Below are positions 25,667-35,799 of a DNA stretch of 64,000 nt, one piece after another. Origin of the DNA: Apiotrichum sp. Y4204 (Eukaryota > Basidiomycota > Tremellomycetes > Trichosporonales > Trichosporonaceae); assembly GCA_025531455.1 (NCBI GenBank), contig JAMYHL010000011.1:1-64000 (forward strand), written 5' to 3'. The notes beneath the pieces are model-generated. The model ran no database searches and was not told the DNA's origin. It saw only the letters and a program-made list of their open reading frames with translations. The position numbers were made by a program, and so were the translations under genes. Position 1 is the stretch's first letter; each line of letters starts with the position of its first letter.

Positions 25667-28600
25667 ATGCGCGCCTCCCGTCCGGCCGCATTTTTGGCGT
25701 GCCTCATGCCCTTCCTCTCCTTATATAGCTTGTTTTCTCTCGTTTTCCTCCCCTCCGCAACAGCGCTTCAGCAGGATCTCGTTGGCAAGGTTGACTGGCA
25801 CACCGCGCTGATCGGCACGCCGATCACGTACCCACCCTCAGCGGCGCCGCAGGCTGCTGGAGATGTTGTGTTTGCCATTACGGAGAAGAATGTATTTGCC
25901 GCGCTGGATAAGAATGGCGAAATCCGTGAGTGTCAGCCGCCCGATGTACGGCCGAGCCGAAAGATGCCAACTGCTGCCGAGCGGCTCTTTCATCACACTG
26001 ATACACAGGCTGGAGGCATAAGTTCCCCGAGAGCGATCCGCTAGCTGGATTTTACGTTGATGGTAATGGTAAGTCGTTGTGGTCGAGGCTCTCTGGGATA
26101 TCTCTTGCGACTTTGGTTGGATTGCATGACGATTCTCAAGGTGGTCCTTCCTACGGCCTCATTGAGAGCCAAGTAAAATGCCTACTCTCCAATACTTCTC
26201 TTGTCCCGTAAACTGTACCTTGGTAGAGAATTTCACTCACTCTCCACAGATGTCCTCCTTCTCTCTGGCTCTGGCGCATCGACAGCGCGCATGTTCAAGG
26301 GCCGGAGTGGCACCCTGCGCTGGGAGTACCACACGCCCGATGATGTATCGCGACCCGGAGACCCCGCGTGGGTGGGGACGCACGCTACCTATTCCGGAGA
26401 CTGGGTCGTCGTGCTCTCCGGTGGGCGCCGCGTGACAAAGCTCGCACGCAAAACGGGTGAGCAAGCCTGGTCGTGGGAGTTCCCGCCCGGCGGACACAGC
26501 AACACATTTACCCAGATCGGCGTCGATGCCGAGAAGGGCAAACTGATCGCAATTGGTTTCTCGACGCAGTTCACCGCCGCTGCTATTTACATGGTCCTTG
26601 ACTTTGAGAAGGTCTTCCCGATGACAGACATTGTCATGATTACGAGCCATACCAAGTATGACAACACGCTGCTCGTCCGCCGCGCCGACGGGCTTGGGCA
26701 CGCGGCGGTGTGGGCCGAGTTTGGCCGTGTGCGCGTCACCTTCATCGGTCTCGATGGCAAAGAGACGCAGACGGTCGATGCCCTCCCCGGAGAGGTTCAG
26801 GGCGACCGGTATAAGCGCATCATTGACGTCGGGACCACGGCTGACGGTTACATTGTTGCCGAGCTGGAAGGCGGAGGTGCTGCCCTTGTGGAGATCAATG
26901 AAGAGGCACGTGTTGTTGCTTTCTTTGAAAACTCCAAGGAGATGAAGAGAGGCGCACCAGTGTACGCGGGCCGCGTCGGTGTCGACCCCGCACACAAGGC
27001 AACCTTTAGCCAAGTCGCCTACTCATCCGCGGACAAAGCTTGGGTGCAAAGCACGCTTGCGGTGCTGCGCGATGGCACGACCACGACGAGTATCAACATC
27101 TCGTCCCTCGGTCCCGACACCGTGGTCCGCCACATCGTGATTGCAAGCTCTGATGGCATCCCCAACCTGGTGTACACGACTGCAACCGGTGCCGTCGGCA
27201 TGCACTGCTTCCAGTGTACCGGTCCCGAGGCACTAAAGTGGACGCGCCACGAGGACCTCACCAACCTCGCGGGCGTGCACTTTGTGGACCTCGGCAAGCC
27301 GGAGACGGAGGAGGCGCTGGAGGTCATGGAGGAGGAAACTTTTATTGGCCGTTTGGCACGGCACATTGTCGAGCTCAAGGTTTGTAACAAGTCTCGTAGC
27401 CTCAGCTGACGATCAGGACCTCCCCGCATTCATTTTCTCTACGCTCACTGCTAAGCCTGCCCTCTCCGCCTCGGACGTTCGGAGTCGCTCTGTCGAGGAC
27501 GAGCTTGCGAATTTGAGGAGGATCGTGGTTGCTGTGACGCACCATGGACAAGCATTTGGCATCAGCCCCGACACGGGCCGCATCATGTGGCGCAGCCCAC
27601 TCGGCTTCTTTTCGCAGGACGGTGCTGACCTCAAGGTCAGCCACGTCTTTGTCACTCGCAACAGCACAGAGGCAGGCAACCCTCAAGTTGCTGTGATTGC
27701 AGACCGTACTTGGAACAGGCGGAGCGCTACAGTGGGCTACCACGTCGATGCGCGGACGGGCGTTGTGGCCGGTGACAAGCACCCAGACTTCGATGTCCCG
27801 GCGGGCAAGGAGCTGTTCGGGGACCGTGTCAAGACGGCCTTCCTCCTGCCGTTCACCCACTGCTGCACTAAGAACCGCGTCGTGGCCGTCGTCGACGAGT
27901 CCGACCAGCTGCACATCTTCCCGCGGTGCAAGAAGATTGCCAGGGCAATCGAGGCGATGGCAACGAGCTCGCGGCTCTTCTACTCTGTTCTCGAGCACGA
28001 AGTCGAGGGCACGGCTCTCAGCGGTTACGCTGTGGGCAAGCTGCAGGACGACTTGGTGTTCCGCACCACGCAGTTGTGGACGCGCCCCTTCCATGCCCAG
28101 GTTGTCCTTGACGTTGCGCCGCTCACGCCCGCTCCGACGGCGAGCTACGGCCGCGCGCTCGGCAACAAGGACGTGCTGTACAAGTACCTTAACCCCCACC
28201 TCGAGGTCGTGAGCACCGTCTCGCCGCTCAAGAACATCGGCCACATCACCGTCCTCGACACGACGACCGGCACGACAATCTACGAGGCCGAGATCCCGCA
28301 CGTCGTCGGCAAGAACGTGCACGCCGCCATGGTGGAGAACTGGCTCGTGTACACATGGCTCGACGCGGCACCTGACTCGACCCCGGGCTGGCGCCTCGCC
28401 TCGGTCGAGTTGTACGACAACACGAGGGAGAGCGCCGGCGCGTCGACCATGACGGACAGGCCCAACGTCAGCGTCGCGGAGCAGACGTACATCCTCCCGA
28501 CGTCTGTCTCGGCGCTTGCATTCACCACGTCCAAGTTTGGCGTGGCGGCAAAGGATCTCGTCTATGTCAACGATGAAGGGCAGGTGGCGATCCTATCGCG

Positions 28601-28964
28601 CCGCCTTCTCGACCCCCGCCGTCCGATGGGCAAGCCGACAAAGGCGGACGAGGAGGAGATGCTCGTCCCCTACAACCCGCTCATCCCGTACGCGCCCGCT
28701 GCGGTCGTGAGCCACCGCTATCCGCTCGTCGGGATCAACCGCCTCACAACAGCTCCGACTCTACTCGAGTCGACGTCCCTTCTGTTCGCGTACGGCACGG
28801 ATCTGTTCTGCACGGCCGCTATCCAACCCAGTGGCACGTTTGACATTCTCGGATCAGGGTTCAACAAGCTCCAGCTCCTGCTGACGCTTGCCGCTCTCAC
28901 CGTCGGTGTTGTCGTCGCAAAGCCCGCGGTGGCGCGGAAAACACTCAAGGAGAAGTGGTTCTAG
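25667..28964 (+). CDS. EMC1: ER membrane protein complex subunit 1
   Basis: Largest lumenal subunit of the EMC insertase, which inserts tail-anchored and multi-pass proteins into the ER membrane. Exons 25667-25925, 26009-26068, 26250-27379, 27417-28964 (introns 83, 181, 37 nt), 998 aa, normal length. A signal peptide is visible (hydrophobic FLACLMPFLSLYSLFSLVF), followed by a PQQ-like propeller starting KVDWHTALIG and VFAITEKNVFAALDKNGEI. The conserved C-terminal EMC1 domain includes YLNPHLEVVSTV, HITVLDTTTGTTIYE, ENWLVYTWLD and PYNPLIPYAP. A single C-terminal membrane helix (LQLLLTLAALTVGVVVA) and the short tail KTLKEKWF end the protein. Exon 2 joins straight to DVLLLSGSG, where the animal protein shows no insertion, so the 181-nt intron is read as a single one. 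Confidence 0.93.
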
Positions 28965-29239
28965 ATGTAGAAACATATGAATATCTTGATAACTGCAGGC
29001 ATCTTACTGAACTCATAAGTGCATACACAGATTGTATTGAGCATGAATGAAGCGTGGGATGTTGGGGTGTCGCGTCGCGATACCACGAGTAGATGGCAAA
29101 GAGCTCGCCAGCGAGCATGCGCTTCTTGAAAATGTCATGACTCGACCATTAATTATCAGTTCGTTCTGTTTGAAGGTCGTTCATTGCCGGATGATGATTG
29201 TCTTGAGATTCGAGGGGAGCATGTATGGCCGCTCAGTGA

Positions 29240-32200
29240 TCACATACGCAGCCCGCCCAGCGCGCGTACAACGCGACCACGTCCACGGCGGACGTTGGGC
29301 AGTTCCAGCTCAATGCGCTGGGGCTGAGGCTCTTCGTCCCACGGCATCGAGTATGGGAACGCGTGGGCCGAGTGGGGGCGCATCGGCGGGTCCACCATGT
29401 TTTCCTTCTCGTCGTTGTTGGTGAGAGCGAGGGAGCGCTTCTTGAGAGTCGTGGGCGGTGGGGCGACAATGCTGCCCTTGCTGTGCATACTGAGAGGACC
29501 GATGCTGTTTTTGGAGCCACTGCCTGCGCTGCCCTTGCTGCCCTTTCTGGCGCCCAAACCGAGCGACTTGTCGAAGAGACGACCGGGCCCCGTGCTGGCC
29601 TTGGAGGCGTTTGTCGTGGAAGTCGTGTTGCCGACGCTGGCCAGTACACTGTTGGTGGAGCCACGCCCACGAGTGGCGCGGGATGGGGCATCACCATCGC
29701 TGTGGACGCTGAAGGTGCCTGTCGACCGACGAGTACGCGAGCGGAAGGCACCGGTGGCTGGACCGGGAAGGCCTCCGCGGAGGGTAACCGTGGCTGGTAG
29801 GCTGGCGACCGTGGTCTTAGGTGGAGGATCATGGGAAACGGGCGGGCTGTATTCCTCTCCTTCAAATGACCGCTCCAGTACAGCTTCGAGCGATTCTGTC
29901 GAGTGGAAGAATCCGCTTGGGTTGTTGGGTGTTGCGATGTAGAGCGAAGAGGGGTAGCCGGGCGCCGAGGAGAGATAGTGTGGCAATGGGGGAAGCGGCG
30001 GGGGACCATTATCCGACACGGTCGATTCAGTACCGTCGTTGAGCGTGCAGTCCGAAGTGCGTGAAGTACCCGAGATGGTGCTGGCGTTTGAAATGAAGCG
30101 CTTCCGCTCTGTCGTTTCTGAACCACCAGAACCTTCCGCGCTCAGACGGGGGTGGACGGCAGTCGCATCGTGGACGCCTGACGTGGGGGTGCTAACCCAG
30201 CGAGCGCGGGCAGGTGTGTCCATCTCCATGACCTGCTCCATCTCCTCCACACCCGCCGTATCGACAGTCGCCAATGACGCGATACTACCAGTGGGGCAAG
30301 AACCGTGGCTTGGGCGGCCACCATCATGTGTATTGCTGGAGGCAGGGCTGGCCAGAACCGAGTTGGCGTGGAGGCGCTTTAGAACGTGGACCGGAGTCTG
30401 AGGGATCGATGCTGTTTCCATCGGTGTTTCGTGGGTACTAGATGACGAAGTACCACTGCCACCCCTCATCGCGCGGAGGTAGGCTGAGCTGTTCTTTAGT
30501 GCCACCCATGCTTTGTTGCCTTCGGCGTCGCCGAGGAACTGGCGAGCTAGGGCGGCACTGCGGAGAATGCTTTCGGCACAGTCCCGGTCGGCAGTAACGG
30601 CTTCGGTCGAGTTGACGTCAATGATAGTGGCGGGGCGAGCAAAGTCGACCATAAACACTGGCCCTGCGACAGCATAGTCAATGGGCGGCTCGTCAGATGG
30701 GCGAGAAAAGTCCAGCTGGTCGTTACCGAACATTGTGGAGAGGGACGACGACTGGCGCTTGTGCGCGCGATGTCTGCGGCGAGGCGTGCTCTGGACAGCG
30801 TCCATACTGGGGCGGAAAGGGAGATCTATTGACGTTGAACGCCCGTGCTGGTCCATTGAAGCCTCAGTAGCGGCGGCGGGAGACTGGATGTTTTCTTTCT
30901 CGACGTGGCTGTCGTATTTGGTCGGGGACTCGGCTGCGGCGCGAGTCTCATCCGCGCGCTCCGCCTTTTCACATTCCCCCTGCGAGTCGGACGAGGGAGC
31001 GAATCCAATGTTGGTCAGAACCTCCATGGTCATCAAGTCGACCCGCTGTCCGTCTTTGGCGAGAACGAACGATGGTGACGACGTGCGGTGCCCGCGCGTC
31101 GCAACCTCGATCTGCGCCATAACACCACCACCTTCAGTCACGTCCGTCTCACGCGACATGTCAGCGTCGGACATGCTCTGGCCGCTACCACTGTTGTTGC
31201 TCTGTTTGGGACGATGAGCCTTGGATGGAGATCGAGTGTCCAGCGGTAGAGTGCTTGTCGGACGCGAGTCATAATTCTCCCGTGTTTCCGTCTTTTCCAC
31301 CATGGATACAATGCCACCCCGAAGGCGTGCAATAAGGCTCTGGCGGCGGATATCGCGCTGAGTCTTCTTAGTCGGGCTCGTCGGAACGGTTGAGGAAGGA
31401 GCCGCAGACGGTTTCACCTGTGGTGGTTTCATGACGCACAACGCCGGCTGAGGCCTCAGCATCTCGCCCAAACGACCCAGGCGATTGAGGCCTTCACGTG
31501 CATGGCGGCTACTGACCCACTGTGCTGCCACAGTAGGGACGTCACCATCACATACGGTATGAGGGCGGTGAAGGGTTGCCTTAAGGTGATAGGCGTGATA
31601 TGGGTAGTGACGATCGGCAACAGGACGCGGGTATGGAGGAATGTTGCTGAGGGGAAACAGGTCATCGGCCATGTGCGGCACGTAGTGGGCCTCTTGCGGA
31701 GTGTCTGGCGTAGACGTAGACACTTGCGACGAGCGGGCCGTGGCGCGGAGCCCCTCAGACTCAAGGTTAATGTTCTCAAATGACATTTCGTTGCTCTCCG
31801 CCTTCGTGAGTGGAAGGCTGACGGAGCGCGGGCGAGGGAAAAACAATGCGAGCGTGAGAAGCGGTGAGGGAATGAGCAGCGAGACAGTGAACGCCGTAAG
31901 AGTGGCGGTGGTTGCTTGAGTAATGAGCAGCGGAGCGGCAAGAACGTAGCAGATAAGAGTTCCCGCACCAGCAAGGAGCCAGAGGTTATGCGGGTAGTCA
32001 TGGGTAGGCTCGAGCGAAGGAGGCAGAGGGGACTGCACTGGAGTAGGCTCCATGGGTGTACCAGGAATAGGGGACAGGGAGAGCACCAGTGGGTCACGAT
32101 GCGGGGACCGCGGCGACGAGGAGTAGTTTTGCAACGGCGCGTGATTATCGAGATCTTCAAATCCGGTCGCAACGGGTAACACAGGAGAGACCAGCTTGGA

Positions 32201-33883
32201 ATAACGCGCGTCATCAAAGGACGAGTGAACACGCGCTGGGCGCGGTCCTTTCGGGCCTTTCGGTTGCTTGGGTGGCGAAAACGGGGGCTGGACGGCGCGT
32301 GTGGCGGTTGATTCGGCCAATGCGTTCCGAGTCTCAGCTGTGACGCGGTAGGCGTGAGGAGCATTGCCCATGTGGGGAAGGCTGATGGAGGAAGTAGACG
32401 CGAACGGAGCAAGCTGCAGGGTGAGGGGACCGGTGCTGTCAGTTGCAAAGGTATGCGTCGTCGCGGCCGAGGCGTTCCGTGTGCGCGGGGTTCCTCCAGG
32501 TGGGGCAGGGGAGAGCCGAGTGCGCGAGTTGCAGAGGGCCAGAGTATCGCTGGAAGCGGGGAGGGTGTTAAGCGTCGTGAGCGACTCAAAGCCGCGGGGC
32601 AGCGGAGCAAATGGATTGGGCGAGTAGGTGGCGAGCACAGAATATTCGTTCGCGAACGGCGTCGAGGGATGACGGGTGTGGCGGGTGTCCTTGATATAAG
32701 GCGTGGGCCCCGACACGTTACTTGTCATGTCGTCGGTAGTAGTGTCCGCAAAGTTTGCGGCGACGAGCGTGCGACCTACGCCAGTGTCCCGAGGATGGAC
32801 GTGTGAGTCGACGGAAGGGCCGACGGAAGGGCGGTTATAGCCATGGCCGTAGTGGTTGTCAACATGGCCATAGTCTCGCGAGTGGCGCTCAGATTCTTCA
32901 TCCACCTCGGCAAGGCCGTACAGCTGGCTTTCGCGCTGTCCGTGCGCGCTGCGGGAGACGCCACAGTGACCGCCACCAAAGCTGAAGCTCCACTCGGGCA
33001 TGGTCTCCGGGTCCGTCAACTCGGAGAGCATCGAGTCGGTCCGCGCATGAGTGCGCCGCGGCGACACCGGAGGGACGTTGGGCTTGGACAGGTTGGGAAC
33101 ACTGTTTGGGGCAATGGTATTTGCCTCGAGGGTGTTGATGGCCGTGCCTGTTGCGAAGAGGGGCATGTTTGTACGAGATAACATTTCGCGGGATCCGTGC
33201 GCGCGGTCATCTAATGTCAGCATCCAGCCCCAGCACCGCCGCAACTTCCAACAAAAACAAACAAGAAAGAAGCACTTACAGGGAGAATGCGAGTCGTGCC
33301 CCTCAAGCTTCTCGTTGGCCACAAGGGGACTGGCGGGCGGCGTCTCGGCAATGCAGATTCGCCCAGTGGCCTGCATCCCATGTCGCCACGCGTGCGCCGC
33401 AATTCCAACAGAAGTGAGAGCCGTCACAGTCGTCATGGAAAACACACCCGCAGCGGAGCGGGTCAGGCTGGCAATGAGGGCAGCTGCTAAGGGAGGAAGA
33501 ACCGCCATGGCCACACTGGCCAGGTTGCGTCGAACGCGCTGAGAATGACCCCTATCACCGATTAGATGCCATAGGCCAAGTGCGGCAAGCGAAGCGGGTA
33601 CGGGCGTAACTGCGAGCGCCAGAGCGACATCGCTGTATGAACTGGCGGGATGCACGACAGCAACCCAGCCAGTCACGAGTGCGAGAAGCACGCTGGGTAC
33701 GAGGGCCAAGAGACCATACCGGGGTCCAGGGGCGATTCGCGGGGGAAGGCCGAAGAACGCACGCGGGAGGTTGCGACTCCACGGGCGCGTGTCCGTTGCG
33801 CGTATGAAGCAGACTGCACAGCCCGCGAGGGTAGCAATGAGCACAACGGCGGGGAGAATGGGGAGGGCGGAGTGGACCAGCAT
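29240..33883 (-). CDS. Large multi-pass membrane protein with long disordered regions, function unknown
   Basis: I do not recognise the family. Read as exons 33883-33280 and 33210-29240 with a 69-nt intron (GTAAGT, GCTGACATTAG), it is about 1,524 aa; the intron is a multiple of three and stop-free, so retention would add 23 Cys/Trp-rich residues. The N-terminal ~170 residues contain about five hydrophobic segments. A Ser/Pro-rich stretch follows, then two further hydrophobic segments at roughly 605-655 (LWLLAGAGTLICYVLAAPLL and the next ~25 residues), then ~870 residues that are mostly low complexity. Short ordered blocks occur in the tail, for example DYAVAGPVFMVDFARPATII and SAALARQFLGDAEGNKAWV. 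This suggests a membrane anchor with a large cytoplasmic regulatory tail. The ATG at 33883 is the only good start before the first membrane segment. It is convergent with EMC1. Confidence 0.8.
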   Translation of the reverse strand: MLVHSALPILPAVVLIATLAGCAVCFIRATDTRPWSRNLPRAFFGLPPRIAPGPRYGLLALVPSVLLALVTGWVAVVHPASSYSDVALALAVTPVPASLAALGLWHLIGDRGHSQRVRRNLASVAMAVLPPLAAALIASLTRSAAGVFSMTTVTALTSVGIAAHAWRHGMQATGRICIAETPPASPLVANEKLEGHDSHSPCKCFFLVCFCWKLRRCWGWMLTLDDRAHGSREMLSRTNMPLFATGTAINTLEANTIAPNSVPNLSKPNVPPVSPRRTHARTDSMLSELTDPETMPEWSFSFGGGHCGVSRSAHGQRESQLYGLAEVDEESERHSRDYGHVDNHYGHGYNRPSVGPSVDSHVHPRDTGVGRTLVAANFADTTTDDMTSNVSGPTPYIKDTRHTRHPSTPFANEYSVLATYSPNPFAPLPRGFESLTTLNTLPASSDTLALCNSRTRLSPAPPGGTPRTRNASAATTHTFATDSTGPLTLQLAPFASTSSISLPHMGNAPHAYRVTAETRNALAESTATRAVQPPFSPPKQPKGPKGPRPARVHSSFDDARYSKLVSPVLPVATGFEDLDNHAPLQNYSSSPRSPHRDPLVLSLSPIPGTPMEPTPVQSPLPPSLEPTHDYPHNLWLLAGAGTLICYVLAAPLLITQATTATLTAFTVSLLIPSPLLTLALFFPRPRSVSLPLTKAESNEMSFENINLESEGLRATARSSQVSTSTPDTPQEAHYVPHMADDLFPLSNIPPYPRPVADRHYPYHAYHLKATLHRPHTVCDGDVPTVAAQWVSSRHAREGLNRLGRLGEMLRPQPALCVMKPPQVKPSAAPSSTVPTSPTKKTQRDIRRQSLIARLRGGIVSMVEKTETRENYDSRPTSTLPLDTRSPSKAHRPKQSNNSGSGQSMSDADMSRETDVTEGGGVMAQIEVATRGHRTSSPSFVLAKDGQRVDLMTMEVLTNIGFAPSSDSQGECEKAERADETRAAAESPTKYDSHVEKENIQSPAAATEASMDQHGRSTSIDLPFRPSMDAVQSTPRRRHRAHKRQSSSLSTMFGNDQLDFSRPSDEPPIDYAVAGPVFMVDFARPATIIDVNSTEAVTADRDCAESILRSAALARQFLGDAEGNKAWVALKNSSAYLRAMRGGSGTSSSSTHETPMETASIPQTPVHVLKRLHANSVLASPASSNTHDGGRPSHGSCPTGSIASLATVDTAGVEEMEQVMEMDTPARARWVSTPTSGVHDATAVHPRLSAEGSGGSETTERKRFISNASTISGTSRTSDCTLNDGTESTVSDNGPPPLPPLPHYLSSAPGYPSSLYIATPNNPSGFFHSTESLEAVLERSFEGEEYSPPVSHDPPPKTTVASLPATVTLRGGLPGPATGAFRSRTRRSTGTFSVHSDGDAPSRATRGRGSTNSVLASVGNTTSTTNASKASTGPGRLFDKSLGLGARKGSKGSAGSGSKNSIGPLSMHSKGSIVAPPPTTLKKRSLALTNNDEKENMVDPPMRPHSAHAFPYSMPWDEEPQPQRIELELPNVRRGRGRVVRALGGLRM

Positions 33884-35799
33884 AGTGCTGTTGTTGCTTC
33901 TGCCTGAGGAGCCGACAGAGCTTGCCCGAGAGAAGGTAGTGTTGTTGTAGTGCTGTTACTCTTGGTGTGGTGTTTGTGTAGAGGAGCTGCGCGGAGCGTG
34001 CCAGTATTTGTAACTGCGGGGAAGAATGGAGAGAATGAGAGAAGTGAGAAAGCTGGAATAGGATGGGGAGGGCAACACAGAGGATGGCGGTGAAGGGCGT
34101 GTATACGTGCGGCGTATGTTTACCTCTTCTTGAAGCTGCTCCGCTGATCCGCGGCTCTGTGTGTGGATGTGTGTTTGTGTGTTGGATGGGGAATGGGGAA
34201 TGTGCGTGTGAGAACAAGGTAAACGAAAAGAAATCAAGCAAAAAAAGAAAGACAGGCGCGTCGCGTTCGTCAATTCGTCAGATTATGCCTTACAGTGCTG
34301 CCCTGTGTAAAAGGCCATGCGGTCAGCTGTGTGGGACGGGACAAAGGCGCAAGCTAGATGAAGAAATGAGTAATGAGCAAGTCAGAAAGGATGAGAAAAA
34401 TCACACACGTCCCTTTGCACCTCGTCGCGAGAACCCGCGGACACGATGCGCGATGCACAATCTGCACATTCACACGTTGCCTCGTCGTTCCGGAATGCCG
34501 TGCGCGTTGCTCTCCCGGTTGCGCTTGGTCCCCGATCTTCGCACCTTCGCACCCGCACGGTGTCCACAGTTCCCACGAGCAGGAGTCGCCCCCACCCTGC
34601 CCACCATTCGCATCCCGCGAACGCGCAAACGATTGGGATCGTCTTTACTGCCCCCACGACGCGGGATTAGCGGAATGCAGCAAGCGGGGGGGCTGGAAGG
34701 GACTGGCGAGGTTCAATGGATGGCCGTGGAGGGGACTGCCGGATGGGAACTAGGTGAACTGGATGACGGCGTAGATGAGCAGAGATAGCAGAGAAGATCA
34801 GAAGATTAGGTCTGTTGTTGTACAGAGGCGCAGTCGTGCCGACGCATCGCCGGCCAGCGCCGGCCAGCCACACTTTACCCAGCCACATTCCACTCACAGT
34901 AGGGGGTGGGTCTTGTAAACGGTCCACGTATGCCCACAGTTACCGACACGCCTCGTTTATTCTGTTCGCCTCTGCTTGTCAATAACACTGGTGCCCATCT
35001 GTCACTCTTGGCGCAGGCTGCGTGCAACCCGTCTTCTGCAAACCGCTGCGAAGTTCAATAATCAATGCACGACTGCAATGTCAGTACTACAACATGCTAT
35101 ATGGGGAGAGCCGAATAAGGGTAAAACATGAAAATCTGAATGAAACCTCAAACTGCCGGATGGCGTGCGGATGGAATCAAGACTTGAACTATCGTGTCCA
35201 TTCCGCACCAACCCAATCTAGGAGCGAGATAATAAGGCCGTGGTCGAGCCACTGCCTTGCAGTGTCCGGTATATGTGTAGTGTTGATGTCCTATGGAAGG
35301 GAAGTGCGTACAAGTGTCTTTCCGGTTGAGTCTATATGAGCATGGGTCAGCGATGGCTGGCCCACACGTGCCGATACCAGGCGTGATGGGGGGGTATGAA
35401 TGTGAGGGGTGGCGGAGCTGTTCACTACGTGGCAACGTAGCTTGATGCGAGGAAATAATTGTCACCATTGTGGTACAGATCGGGGCCAGTTGCAGGGCGA
35501 CGTAGACAGTACAGCTTCCCATAAAGCCATGCACAGGAATCGAGCTGGCCGAGAGGCAGAGTGGTCGACTGAACGTTACAGCACAAGTGCCAAGCATTGT
35601 CAATGTCGAGAGGGCGACGAAACCGCCGGCAAAATAGTTCAGGTCGGAGCACAGCAGTTTCGAAAACTGTTCCTTGTGCCTTCCAACGGACATGATTAAT
35701 CGAACACAGCCCTTTCTTGGGCACGTCTCATAATCAATCCTGTGGAGCCACGTAGCACGATGGTGAGGGCTGCATCATTGCCGTCGGGGGGCGTCGGGA
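33884..35799. other. Intergenic gap upstream of the large membrane protein
   Basis: 1.9 kb holding the promoter of the minus-strand membrane protein gene and the 3' end of the MSG5-like gene. The first ~300 bp read on the minus strand are C/T-rich, leader-like. Frames at 34063-34788 and elsewhere have no coding character. No RNA gene was recognised. Confidence 0.5.

Noticed and set aside
34063..34788. 241-codon plus-strand frame
   Set aside because: Covers the pyrimidine-rich leader of the opposite-strand gene; composition is not protein-like.
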